Shown here: in pieces, positions 8,347-15,699 of the stretch | Numbering within the stretch: position 1 is the first letter of the stretch | Layout: every line of letters starts with the position of its first letter | Origin: Candidatus Aveggerthella stercoripullorum | GTDB lineage: Bacteria > Actinomycetota > Coriobacteriia > Coriobacteriales > Eggerthellaceae | Reading direction: 5' to 3' | DNA: 34,829 nt | Assembly (NCBI GenBank): GCA_018712955.1 | Contig: DVGB01000087.1 | Coordinates: 1-34,829, forward strand | Notes under the pieces: model-generated | Told to the model about the DNA's origin: nothing | The model's input: the letters and a program-made list of their open reading frames with translations, nothing else | Database searches by the model: none | Program-made: the position numbers and the translations under genes

Positions 8347-10083
8347 CTACGCTTCCGTGCTTACGAGCGCGCCGAATTTGCAGTACTGTGCGCACTGGCC
8401 ACAGCCGATGCACAGCGATGCGTCAACGAACGCCACGCCCGTCTCCGCGTCTTTCGAGATGGCAGGACAGCCGAGCGTGGCGCAGACACCGCATCCGGTG
8501 CAGGCGGACGTTACCTCGAACGCAGGCTTGCGCTTGCGCTCGAGCAGAACGCACGGAGCGCGGAACACGATGACGCTCAGGTCGTCAGCGCGGTGCGTTG
8601 CCTCTTTGAGCGCAGTGCGAACGGCTTCGGCGTTGTGCGGGTCGACCGTCTGCACGTCCTCGATGCCAAGGGCGCGCACAAGGCCTTCCAGGTCCATTTC
8701 GCGGCTTTCGCGATTCTGCAAGGTCACGCCGTTGAAGGGATTGCCCTGGCGTCCTGTCATGGCGGTCGTGCGGTTGTCAAGGATGCAGACCGTGCCGGCG
8801 CCCTTGTTGTAGGCGGTGTTGAGCAGAGAGCTCAGGCCCGAATGGCCGAAGGTCGAGTCGCCGATGACCGCGACGACCGGACGGTGGTCGGTTCCCGCAA
8901 GCGCAAGCTCAAAACCGTGCGCCATCGACACGGACGATCCCATGTCAACGCACGTGTCCATGCCCGAAAGCGGCGGCAGCGCACCGAGCGTGTAGCAACC
9001 GATATCGCCGGTGACGATCGCGCGCATGCGCGAAAGCTCCTTGAAGACCAGGCGATGCGGGCAGCCAGGGCACAGCGCTGGCGGACGGCCCGGAACGTCG
9101 GAGGGCGCTTCCTGATGCGCAGGGACCTCTCCTCCCATTGCGACCGAGACGGCCTGCGCGGAAAGCTCGCCTGCCGCCGGCAAGGGGCGCGTAAACGGCG
9201 CGACCTCGATACCGAGGGACTTCACCATCAAAGAGAGGTATTCGGACGCTTCGTCGACCACGTACAGGCGATCGACCGCGTCGGCAAAAGAGCGAATTTT
9301 CGCTTCCGGCATCGGCCAGACGCATCCGAGCTTGAGCACGCTTACCTCGGGACAGGCCTCGACGACATATTGGTAGGCAGCGCCCGAGCAGATGATGCCC
9401 ACTTCGCGCGAGCGCATTTCAGCGCGGTTCAGGCTGCATTCTTCAGCCCAGGCCTTCACGGCATCGACGCGAGAGTCCAAAGAGATACGGCGCGGCTTCG
9501 CGAAAGCAGGCATCATGACCCACTTCGAAGCGTCCTTTTCGTACGGGCGCAAGGGGACTTCCGTGCGCTCCCCCATTTCGACCAGCGTCTTCGCGTGCGA
9601 AATGCGGACGGTCGAACGAATCATGAAGGGCATGTCGAAACGCTCGGAAAAATCGAAGGCCTCGCGGGTGAACGCGAGCGCTTCGGCAGAATCGGAGGGT
9701 TCGAGCATCGGGATGCGCGCAGCGAGCGCGTAGAAGCGGGAGTCCTGCTCGTTCTGGGAAGAATGCATGCCCGGGTCGTCCGCGGCCAAAATGACGAAGC
9801 CGCCGTTCACGCCGGTGTAGGCCACCGTGAAAAGCGGGTCGGCCGCCACGTTCACGCCTACGTGCTTCATCGTAGCAAGCACGCGCGCGCCCGCAGCGCA
9901 GGCGCCTGCGCCAACTTCGACGGCGACCTTCTCGTTCGGGCACCACTCAGCGTAGACCCCGTCTTTTTTCGCGAACTCCTCCATCGTTTCGGTAGAGGGA
10001 GTGCCTGGGTAGGCAACGCCGATGCGCGCGCCCGCTTCCCATGCGCCTTGGGCAATAGCCTCGTTTCCTGAGAGCAGTTCCAT
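8347..10083 (-). CDS. iorA: Indolepyruvate:ferredoxin oxidoreductase, alpha subunit
   Basis: This is the catalytic, thiamine diphosphate-dependent subunit (578 residues). It has an N-terminal pyrimidine-binding domain (GNEAIAQGAWEAGARIG), a central domain, a TPP-binding segment (GDSTFGHSGL, later ILDNRTTAMTG) and a C-terminal ferredoxin domain with two 4Fe-4S motifs (CTGCGVCATLGC and CIGCGQCAQYC). The ATG at 10083 has AAGGAGGGGGG right before it; the frame upstream of it only overlaps the FHA gene and is not coding. The reaction yields reduced ferredoxin, which the Ech hydrogenase 5 kb away could use. It sits 17 bases after the FHA gene, in the same strand-wise run as dacA and paaK2. Confidence 0.94.
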   Translation of the reverse strand: MELLSGNEAIAQGAWEAGARIGVAYPGTPSTETMEEFAKKDGVYAEWCPNEKVAVEVGAGACAAGARVLATMKHVGVNVAADPLFTVAYTGVNGGFVILAADDPGMHSSQNEQDSRFYALAARIPMLEPSDSAEALAFTREAFDFSERFDMPFMIRSTVRISHAKTLVEMGERTEVPLRPYEKDASKWVMMPAFAKPRRISLDSRVDAVKAWAEECSLNRAEMRSREVGIICSGAAYQYVVEACPEVSVLKLGCVWPMPEAKIRSFADAVDRLYVVDEASEYLSLMVKSLGIEVAPFTRPLPAAGELSAQAVSVAMGGEVPAHQEAPSDVPGRPPALCPGCPHRLVFKELSRMRAIVTGDIGCYTLGALPPLSGMDTCVDMGSSVSMAHGFELALAGTDHRPVVAVIGDSTFGHSGLSSLLNTAYNKGAGTVCILDNRTTAMTGRQGNPFNGVTLQNRESREMDLEGLVRALGIEDVQTVDPHNAEAVRTALKEATHRADDLSVIVFRAPCVLLERKRKPAFEVTSACTGCGVCATLGCPAISKDAETGVAFVDASLCIGCGQCAQYCKFGALVSTEA

Positions 10084-10100
10084 GCCCCCTCCTTTCGGCT

Positions 10101-10538
10101 CTAGTCTTCGAACAGAAGGCTGAACGCCCCGATCTGCACGATGTCGCCGGGATGCAAGCTTGCTTCGGCAACATTCTCGTTGTTCACCCACACGCCGTTG
10201 AAAGAGTTGTCATCCTGGATGCGGTAGCCTTCCGGCGTCGACAGGATGCGCGCATGCTCGCGCGAGACCGTCATGTCGTTCAGGAAGATATCGCACTCCG
10301 GGCTGCGGCCGACCGACAGGTCGGAACTGCCGAGCTCCAAGACCGTGCCGACCTGCGGTCCGCGCACAATGCGCAGCGTGCCGTGCGCAGGCTTTGCGGC
10401 AGGCGCTGCAAGGTCTTCGCCAGTCAAGTCGACGGGCATGAAGCGCTGCGTCGAGCCGAGCAGCTTGAAACCGCATGCAGGACAGGCAGCGTCCTCAGGC
10501 GTTACCGGGTTGTTGCAGACAGGACATACGTCGATCAT
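10101..10538 (-). CDS. FHA domain protein with N-terminal zinc ribbon
   Basis: This soluble protein of 145 residues has a short zinc ribbon (CPVC and CPAC, residues about 5-22), a Pro/Ala-rich linker, and a complete forkhead-associated domain (about 55-145). The FHA domain keeps the phosphothreonine-binding residues in VGRSPECDIFLND, TVSREHARI and NSFNGVWVN. FHA domains bind phosphothreonine on Ser/Thr kinase substrates, and in actinobacteria this is often tied to wall growth. The immediate upstream neighbour is dacA (33-base gap) and the downstream one is iorA (17 bases). A role in signalling between growth state and wall synthesis is inferred from this position; no kinase gene is in the window. 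Confidence 0.85.
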   Translation of the reverse strand: MIDVCPVCNNPVTPEDAACPACGFKLLGSTQRFMPVDLTGEDLAAPAAKPAHGTLRIVRGPQVGTVLELGSSDLSVGRSPECDIFLNDMTVSREHARILSTPEGYRIQDDNSFNGVWVNNENVAEASLHPGDIVQIGAFSLLFED

Positions 10539-10571
10539 AGCGTTGCCCCCTTTCTTGTCTTTAGGATACCG

Positions 10572-11987
10572 CTACAGAGAGGTAGCGGAGGTCTTGTCTA
10601 CGATGAGCGGCGTGTCGTTCAGAAGAACGCTCTCCGCTTGGGACTGAGCACCGGAGAAACTCCGGAAGAAACGATCCCACCAAATGCCAATGCCTTCGAA
10701 GAAACTCGGCGCTGCCACGTCTTCGACTGCCACCATGTCCACTTCCGCCACGACTTCGTTGTGCTGCTTGAAGGTGAGCGTGCCAACCTTGTCGCCCGCC
10801 CTCACCGCACCGGAAACCGTATCGAACGTAGCCTCCTGGCTGATATTGCCGTTCAGATCGAAGACCTGGACAGTCGCGTCCGGGTCGTCAAGTGTGGCCG
10901 GTACCGTGCGGTCGACCCAGGATGCCAAAGAGACTTCAGCGACGACCGGCACCTCTTTGGTGCTTCCGTCGGCGGACTGCATGGTGGCCGTACGCGGAGC
11001 ATGCGCGAGGGGGTAGTCGATACGGTGCTCGTAGTACCAGTCGAACAGGGCGGTCGTGTCGTCGAAGCGCTGCGGGTCTTCCGTCGAGCCAAGAACGACC
11101 GTGTAGAGATCCCCGTCTCCCCTATTCGCAGCACCCGCAAAGCAGTAGCCCGCCGCATCGGTGAAGCCCGTTTTCACGCCACAGGCGCCTTCGTACACGC
11201 CCAAAAGCTGGTCGGTGCTTTCAAGCTCGAGCGTCGTCTCATCACCGTCGCGCTCGACCGTGATGACGTCGGTCGCGGAGTTCACGCTATTGCGGAACGT
11301 CTCGTTCTGCATGGCATAGCGCACCATGGTCGCGACATCGCGTGCGGTCGAATGATGATCTCCCTCCCACGAGCCGTCGTCGAGCCCGTGCGGATTGCGG
11401 AACACGCTGTTCTCAAGACCAAGCTCGGAAGCCTTCTCGTTCATGCGGTCAATGAACGCCTGAACGCATGCTTCGGAATCCGACGTGTCGCCGCCCTGGG
11501 TGGAAAGCCGCTGCGCGCCGACGGTCTCTGCGATAGCCTGCGCAGCATCGTTGCCGGACATGACGAGGAGCGCTTTCACCGCATCCGACATCGACATAGT
11601 ATCGCCCTCGATGAGCTGTGCGGAAGATTCTCCGACCGAAGCTGCTTCGGCGGATACGGTTACCGTTGCATCAGGCGCGTCATCGAGCGCCACGATTGCG
11701 GTCATGACCTTCGTAATGGAAGCGATCTTCGATTCGGTGTCGGCATCGCGTTCGAAATAGACGGTGCCGTCTTCGTCCATGAGCAGCGCGTAGCTCGCCA
11801 CGATGTTAGGGCTGTTCGCAACCGTAAGACCGCGCGATTCGACCGTCTGGCCGAGCACGATGTCCGCATTGCGGACTTCCGCGAAGGCCGGGACGGCGAA
11901 CGTGCCCATCGTCAAAGCGGCGGCAAGGCCGCAGGCGACCACAGCGCCTACGGCCTTGCGAGCACGCGCGAAAAAGAATGCGCGCAT
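10572..11987 (-). CDS. dacA: D-alanyl-D-alanine carboxypeptidase (penicillin-binding protein 5 type)
   Basis: This secreted serine peptidase (471 residues) removes the terminal D-Ala from peptidoglycan pentapeptides and so limits cross-linking. A signal peptide covers residues 1-37, ending AFA. The peptidase S11 motifs are SITK (nucleophile Ser90 and Lys93), SGN (144-146) and KTG (272-274). A C-terminal beta domain follows, then an amphipathic stretch rich in Trp and Phe (about 435-450) that may hold it to the membrane. Its ATG overlaps the stop of the ACT gene by one base (TAATG), so translation is coupled to it. Its place inside an aromatic amino acid catabolic run is unusual and has no obvious metabolic reason. 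Confidence 0.92.
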   Translation of the reverse strand: MRAFFFARARKAVGAVVACGLAAALTMGTFAVPAFAEVRNADIVLGQTVESRGLTVANSPNIVASYALLMDEDGTVYFERDADTESKIASITKVMTAIVALDDAPDATVTVSAEAASVGESSAQLIEGDTMSMSDAVKALLVMSGNDAAQAIAETVGAQRLSTQGGDTSDSEACVQAFIDRMNEKASELGLENSVFRNPHGLDDGSWEGDHHSTARDVATMVRYAMQNETFRNSVNSATDVITVERDGDETTLELESTDQLLGVYEGACGVKTGFTDAAGYCFAGAANRGDGDLYTVVLGSTEDPQRFDDTTALFDWYYEHRIDYPLAHAPRTATMQSADGSTKEVPVVAEVSLASWVDRTVPATLDDPDATVQVFDLNGNISQEATFDTVSGAVRAGDKVGTLTFKQHNEVVAEVDMVAVEDVAAPSFFEGIGIWWDRFFRSFSGAQSQAESVLLNDTPLIVDKTSATSL

Positions 11988-12415
11988 TAATCCTCCACGT
12001 ACAGATCAGCAGGGTCAAGCAGCTGATAGCCAGCGTCCTTGAGAACAAGCTCGACCGCTTCGTCGGAAATCTTCAGCACGTCGATAGCGTCTTCGCCCTC
12101 CTGGTACGAGAAGCAGTATCCGTACTCGACGTTCATACCCTTTTCGTCCAACAATTCGAGCAGCGAGGCAAGACCACCCGGACGGTCGCCGACCTTCACG
12201 GCAATGACCGGAACGAGCGTGGCGCGGAATCCTTCCTCGACCAGGTGGTCGCATGCCTTGCGCGGGGTGTCGCAGATGATGCGGACAACGCCGAAATCGC
12301 GCGTGTCGGCGATGCACAACGAGCGCATGTTCACGCCGGCATCGCCCAGTGCGCGGCAAGCGCTGGCCAGGCGGCCTTCCTTGTTCTGCAGGAAAATGGT
12401 CAGCTGGGAAATCAT
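11987..12415 (-). CDS. Double ACT domain protein, copy 2
   Basis: This protein of 142 residues has two ACT domains (SQLTIFLQNKEGRLASACRA and AVKVGDRPGGLASLLELL). It is a diverged relative of the copy at 7227-7646 with the same layout, and like it stands beside a phenylacetate-CoA ligase: 32 bases after paaK2. A GAGGAG site precedes the ATG at 12415. Its stop overlaps the dacA start. Likely an aromatic amino acid or aryl-CoA sensor, by analogy with paaK-linked ACT proteins; direct evidence for the ligand is lacking. Confidence 0.75.
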   Translation of the reverse strand: MISQLTIFLQNKEGRLASACRALGDAGVNMRSLCIADTRDFGVVRIICDTPRKACDHLVEEGFRATLVPVIAVKVGDRPGGLASLLELLDEKGMNVEYGYCFSYQEGEDAIDVLKISDEAVELVLKDAGYQLLDPADLYVED

Positions 12416-12447
12416 AAGATGTACTCCTCTACTCTCGCATCGCCCTG

Positions 12448-13743
12448 TTATCGCAGGTCGATGATGCGCTTCGCCTTGCCCTCGGAACGTGCGATGGTCT
12501 TCGGCTCCACGATCTTGACGTCGACCTTGATCTGGAGGTTGCTCTTAAGAGCGGCACCCAGGTCGCGCTTAAGCTGCTCGAGACGGCGGATTTCGTCGAA
12601 CGGGAAGTCCGGAACGGGCTCGACCTGAAGCTCGACATGGTCCAGCGGACCGCGGCGCGTCAGAATGAGCTGGTACTGTGCGGCGATCTCCGGGAAAGAC
12701 ATCATGACTTCCTCGATCTGCGACGGGAAGACGTTCACACCGCGCAGAATCATCATATCGTCGGTACGACCGGCGATACGGTCGATACGGCGGAACGTGC
12801 GACCGCACTTGCATTCGCCCGGGATGATGCGGGTAATGTCGCGCGTACGGTAGCGCACGAGCGGCGAGCACTCCTTCGACAGCGTGGTGATGACAAGCTC
12901 GCCCCATTCGCCATCGGGGACCGGCTCGAAAGTCTCCGGGTTCACGATTTCCATGATGAAGTGGTCCTCGCAGACATGCAGGCCGTTCTGGCATTCGCAC
13001 TCGCACGCAACGCCCGGGCCCATGATTTCGGAGAGGCCGTAGATGTCGTGAACCTGGATGCCGAGCTTGCGCTCGATGTCGCGGCGCATGCCCTCGGAGC
13101 AGGGCTCCGCGCCCAGGATGCCGGCCTTGATCTTGAAGTCCTTCGCCGGGTTATAGCCCATTTCGATCGCGGTGTCAGCAATCAGCAATGCATACGAAGG
13201 CGTGCACGCAAGGACGTCCGTACCGAAATCGTGCATGAGCTGGACCTGGCGCTTCGTGTTGCCCGAAGACATAGGCAGGCAGATAGCGCCGACCGCCTCT
13301 GCGCCCGCATGAGCGCCCAGGCCGCCCGTGAACAGGCCGTAGCCGTATGCGACCTGGACGATAGAGCCCTTGCCGCAATCAGCGGAAGTGATGAAGCGTC
13401 CGAAGCATTCGCCCCACACCTGCAGGTCTCGCTCCGTGTAGCCGACGACCGTTGCCGTGCCCGTCGTGCCGGACGAGCAGTGGATACGACGGACGTCCTC
13501 CATGGGAACGGCGAACATCTTGAAGGGGTATGCGTCGCGCATATCCTGCTTCGTGGTGAACGGCAGCTTCTGGAGGTCTTCGATCGTCTGGATGTCGTCA
13601 GGCTTCACGCCCGCGGCGTCGAAAGACTCGCGATAGAACGGAACGCGCTCATAGACGTAATGGACAAGCTTCTTCAAACGTTCAGTCTGCAGCGAACGCA
13701 GCTCCTCCGGTGGCAAGGTTTCGAACTCGGGCTGGAATATCAC
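12448..13743 (-). CDS. paaK: Phenylacetate-CoA ligase (AMP-forming), copy 2
   Basis: This is a second ANL-superfamily aryl-CoA ligase (431 residues). Its motifs are HCSSGTTGTATVVGYTERD, DIYGLSEIMGPGVACE, RYRTRDITRI, ILRGVNVFPSQIEEVM and a C-terminal Lys in SEGKAKRIID. It starts with GTG at 13743 behind AAAGGT. Compared with copy 1 it is close in length but clearly diverged, which suggests different aryl substrates or directions. It is the first gene of the minus-strand run through iorAB, so the promoter is expected in the 620-base gap upstream. Confidence 0.88.
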   Translation of the reverse strand: MIFQPEFETLPPEELRSLQTERLKKLVHYVYERVPFYRESFDAAGVKPDDIQTIEDLQKLPFTTKQDMRDAYPFKMFAVPMEDVRRIHCSSGTTGTATVVGYTERDLQVWGECFGRFITSADCGKGSIVQVAYGYGLFTGGLGAHAGAEAVGAICLPMSSGNTKRQVQLMHDFGTDVLACTPSYALLIADTAIEMGYNPAKDFKIKAGILGAEPCSEGMRRDIERKLGIQVHDIYGLSEIMGPGVACECECQNGLHVCEDHFIMEIVNPETFEPVPDGEWGELVITTLSKECSPLVRYRTRDITRIIPGECKCGRTFRRIDRIAGRTDDMMILRGVNVFPSQIEEVMMSFPEIAAQYQLILTRRGPLDHVELQVEPVPDFPFDEIRRLEQLKRDLGAALKSNLQIKVDVKIVEPKTIARSEGKAKRIIDLR

Positions 13744-14362
13744 GTCGGTACCTTTCTTCGTCTCTTCAGCGGGCAGATGGGCTCAACGAGCGTACGGTAC
13801 GTTCTGGCGAGACTACCGCACGCATGCTCGTTGTCTCAAGTACAGTGAGCAGGGTCGTCCGTCGGGCAACCCTGCGCCGAATTGTTCCATTCTACCTATT
13901 TTTTCCGTGTTTGCAGCAGCATGAAACGAAAGCGAAAAGAGAACTAAGTATGTGCAAAGCAATTGCCCGTTTCGTCTCGTAGAACTCATACAAAAAGGCG
14001 CGCTGTACGGCTCTTTCGCGCGCTTTGCGCTCAAAATGTTGCCGCATTTTGCCTGTCGCATTTTACTTTCCAGCGCGCTTGCTGGCTTCGCTCTTCCTGC
14101 TGCGACAAGCGAGAGCCCGTTTGTGGACGGAAACGGAGACTGAGAAGCATCTGGGTGGAACAGATGAGGTCGGGAGGCTGTTTCCCGTGCGTCTTGCTGC
14201 AAATAGGAGTTGTTTCACCTGGGGAAACTCCGGGAGTTCGTTCGGTGTGGGCGCTCGGAGGCATGCAGCAGCGTTCGACGACGCTTCTAGGTTTTCGCTT
14301 CCGTCCAGAAAACACCTTTCGGATAGCGCGCCGCCGGGAAAGAGTTGACCGCACGGTCATGT
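13744..14362 (-). promoter_or_regulatory. Long non-coding leader upstream of paaK2
   Basis: I see no convincing gene here. The short frames lack ribosome sites and family motifs. On the minus strand near the gene there is a 7-bp GC stem (13849-13855 with 13869-13875) and a longer imperfect stem (AACGAGC at 13782-13788 with GCTCGTT near 13830). Further out, GGAGTT at 14206 and at 14233 could each pair with the AACTCC at 14226-14231, giving two exclusive hairpins. A TAGAAT box lies near 13885-13900. This may be an untranslated leader with attenuation, but no known riboswitch consensus was recognised. Confidence 0.35.
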
Positions 14363-14384
14363 GCGCGCTTTGCACTAAGCGCGC
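14363..14384 (-). terminator. Stem-loop over the pgsA stop codon
   Basis: The arms 14363-14370 (GCGCGCTT) and 14377-14384 are exact complements around a 6-base loop that contains part of the pgsA stop. There is no T run, so it may be a weak terminator or an mRNA-end structure. Confidence 0.4.
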
Positions 14385-15031
14385 TGGCCGGACTGTTCCG
14401 CATGGCGTGCCTGCTGCATTTTGGACACGCCAGCGTAGAGGTAGTATGCCGTCGTGCAAAGAGCGAGCGCAAGGCCAGCATAGATGAACCAAATTCCCCA
14501 GGACGTGCTTGCAGCGTTAAAGCCTGGAAGCCATGCCGCGTCCACGATGCCGAGACCCGGTATCTGCGGCATATTGAGCAGAAGGCCGGCAAATCCGACG
14601 AACAAAAGCGTGGTCGCGACCTTTCCCGGATAGATAACCGCCACCCGCGTCTTCCAGCGCTTCAGAAGATAGGCGCCGCCTGCAAGCAGCAGCGCATCGC
14701 GCGCTAAGACCACCAGGACGATCCAGACCGGCAGCCGGCCGACCAGCAGCAGGCCGACCACGCCAGCGACCATAAGGATGCGGTCGACCGCAGGGTCAAG
14801 AAGTTGTCCGAGCCTCGAAACGCAGTGCGTGCGCCGTGCAATCTGCCCGTCAAGAAAGTCGGTGCCTGCCGCAACGGCAAAAAGAATGCAGGCGGCGATG
14901 TCGCGCCCGCTCATGAGCGCCCAGAAATACACCGGCACCATACAGAGGCGAATGAATGAAATGACGTTCGGGACCGTCAGGATGCGATCGGTCACTTCTT
15001 CTTCCGCGCTTTTGCGCACCGCGTCATCCAT
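14375..15031 (-). CDS. CDP-alcohol phosphatidyltransferase (PgsA/cardiolipin synthase type)
   Basis: This membrane enzyme of 218 residues transfers a phosphatidyl group from CDP-diacylglycerol to an alcohol acceptor. It has the family motif in DGQIARRTHCVSRLGQLLD followed by PAVD (about residues 60-82), holding all three aspartates, and about six membrane helices. In actinobacteria such proteins are annotated as phosphatidylglycerophosphate synthase or cardiolipin synthase; the sequence does not decide between them. A strong GGGGAGGGG site precedes the ATG at 15031. It is preceded by the ech terminator cluster, so it is likely its own transcription unit. Confidence 0.82.
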   Translation of the reverse strand: MDDAVRKSAEEEVTDRILTVPNVISFIRLCMVPVYFWALMSGRDIAACILFAVAAGTDFLDGQIARRTHCVSRLGQLLDPAVDRILMVAGVVGLLLVGRLPVWIVLVVLARDALLLAGGAYLLKRWKTRVAVIYPGKVATTLLFVGFAGLLLNMPQIPGLGIVDAAWLPGFNAASTSWGIWFIYAGLALALCTTAYYLYAGVSKMQQARHAEQSGQRA

Positions 15032-15056
15032 CGTCGTCCCCTCCCCTCACGCAACA

Positions 15057-15078
15057 AAGGGCATGCGCGCATGCCCTT
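15057..15078 (-). terminator. Palindromic stem-loop before pgsA
   Basis: AAGGGCATGC at 15057-15066 and its complement at 15069-15078 form an almost perfect palindrome. It is the third and last element of a series of stems between echF and pgsA on the minus strand. Confidence 0.5.
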
Positions 15079-15215
15079 GTGGAATCGGCCTTTCGCTTTA
15101 GGCGGTGCTTAGTGTAGCAGCTTTTTCGAGAAAGCTTCCTTTGTCCCAGAAACGTCCACCGACCGTGGACGAGCCGTTACCTTCTGCGTGGTTGAAAACC
15201 GTGGAGCAAAGCGCC

Positions 15216-15246
15216 TGCAGAGCGAAGCAAGCGGTTTCGCTCTGCA
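15216..15246 (-). terminator. 11-bp stem-loop downstream of the ech operon
   Basis: The arms TGCAGAGCGAA (15216-15226) and its complement (15236-15246) enclose a 9-base loop. It lies 20 bases beyond the first ech stem-loop and may act as a back-up. Confidence 0.5.
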
Positions 15247-15265
15247 TCGAGAGCACACAATGCAC

Positions 15266-15302
15266 GATGGCCGCGCTTGCAATATCAGCAAGCGCGGCCA
15301 TC
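15266..15302 (-). terminator. Perfect 15-bp stem-loop ending the ech operon
   Basis: The arms 15266-15280 (GATGGCCGCGCTTGC) and 15288-15302 are exact complements with a 7-base AATATCA loop, 28 bases after the echF stop. No strong T run follows on the minus strand. It is the most likely transcription end of the hydrogenase operon. Confidence 0.65.
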
Positions 15303-15330
15303 TCAAAAAGGCAAAGGGATGCCGTGCGCG

Positions 15331-15693
15331 CTACGCTTCGGCGGCAGCTTCCTTCGCGGGCTTCTCGAACGTCTCGCGGTGCTTTTGGCCTGCGACGGTC
15401 GGGAGCGCTGGGTCCATCGTGAGGCAGTCCTTCGGGCACTCGCGATGGCAGTAGCCGCACTGGATGCAGCGGAAATGGTCGATCGACCAGACGCCGGCCT
15501 TCTTGTCGACCTCGATGGCGCCCGTGGGGCATTTCTTCATGCAGACGCCGCACAGGATGCACGTGTCGATGTCGACGGTGATATGGCCCTTGCGCCCTTC
15601 CGGCGCGAACCGGTGCTGGACCGGGTACTGAATGGTCTCGGGCTTCTTGAAGAGGCCTCCCAGGGTCATCTTGCCCAGTTTGAACGTGCTCAT
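15331..15693 (-). CDS. echF: Ech hydrogenase ferredoxin subunit EchF (NuoI/HycF-like)
   Basis: This is the polyferredoxin subunit (120 residues) that passes electrons from soluble ferredoxin to the small hydrogenase subunit. Two 4Fe-4S motifs are present: Cys45/48/51/55 in CILCGVCMKKCP and Cys76/79/82/86 in CIQCGYCHRECP. It ends in a Lys/Glu/Ala tail. It starts six bases after the echE stop, with the ribosome site inside the last echE codons, so it is co-translated. It is the last gene of the operon; its place at the end matches echABCDEF. Confidence 0.9.
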   Translation of the reverse strand: MSTFKLGKMTLGGLFKKPETIQYPVQHRFAPEGRKGHITVDIDTCILCGVCMKKCPTGAIEVDKKAGVWSIDHFRCIQCGYCHRECPKDCLTMDPALPTVAGQKHRETFEKPAKEAAAEA

Positions 15694-15699
15694 CCTCGC

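Noticed and set aside
8218-10071. 617-residue plus-strand frame over iorA
   Set aside because: Antisense shadow of iorA/iorB, which carry TPP and ferredoxin motifs.
13744-13800. T-box riboswitch before paaK2
   Set aside because: No T-box core sequence (AGGGTGGNACCGCG type) or specifier stem was found.
13813-14202. 129-residue minus-strand frame in the paaK2 leader
   Set aside because: No ribosome site, no family likeness, odd composition; better explained as a non-coding leader.
15266-15302. CRISPR repeat or IS end
   Set aside because: The stem occurs once in the window and has no spaced copies; it fits an operon-end stem-loop.
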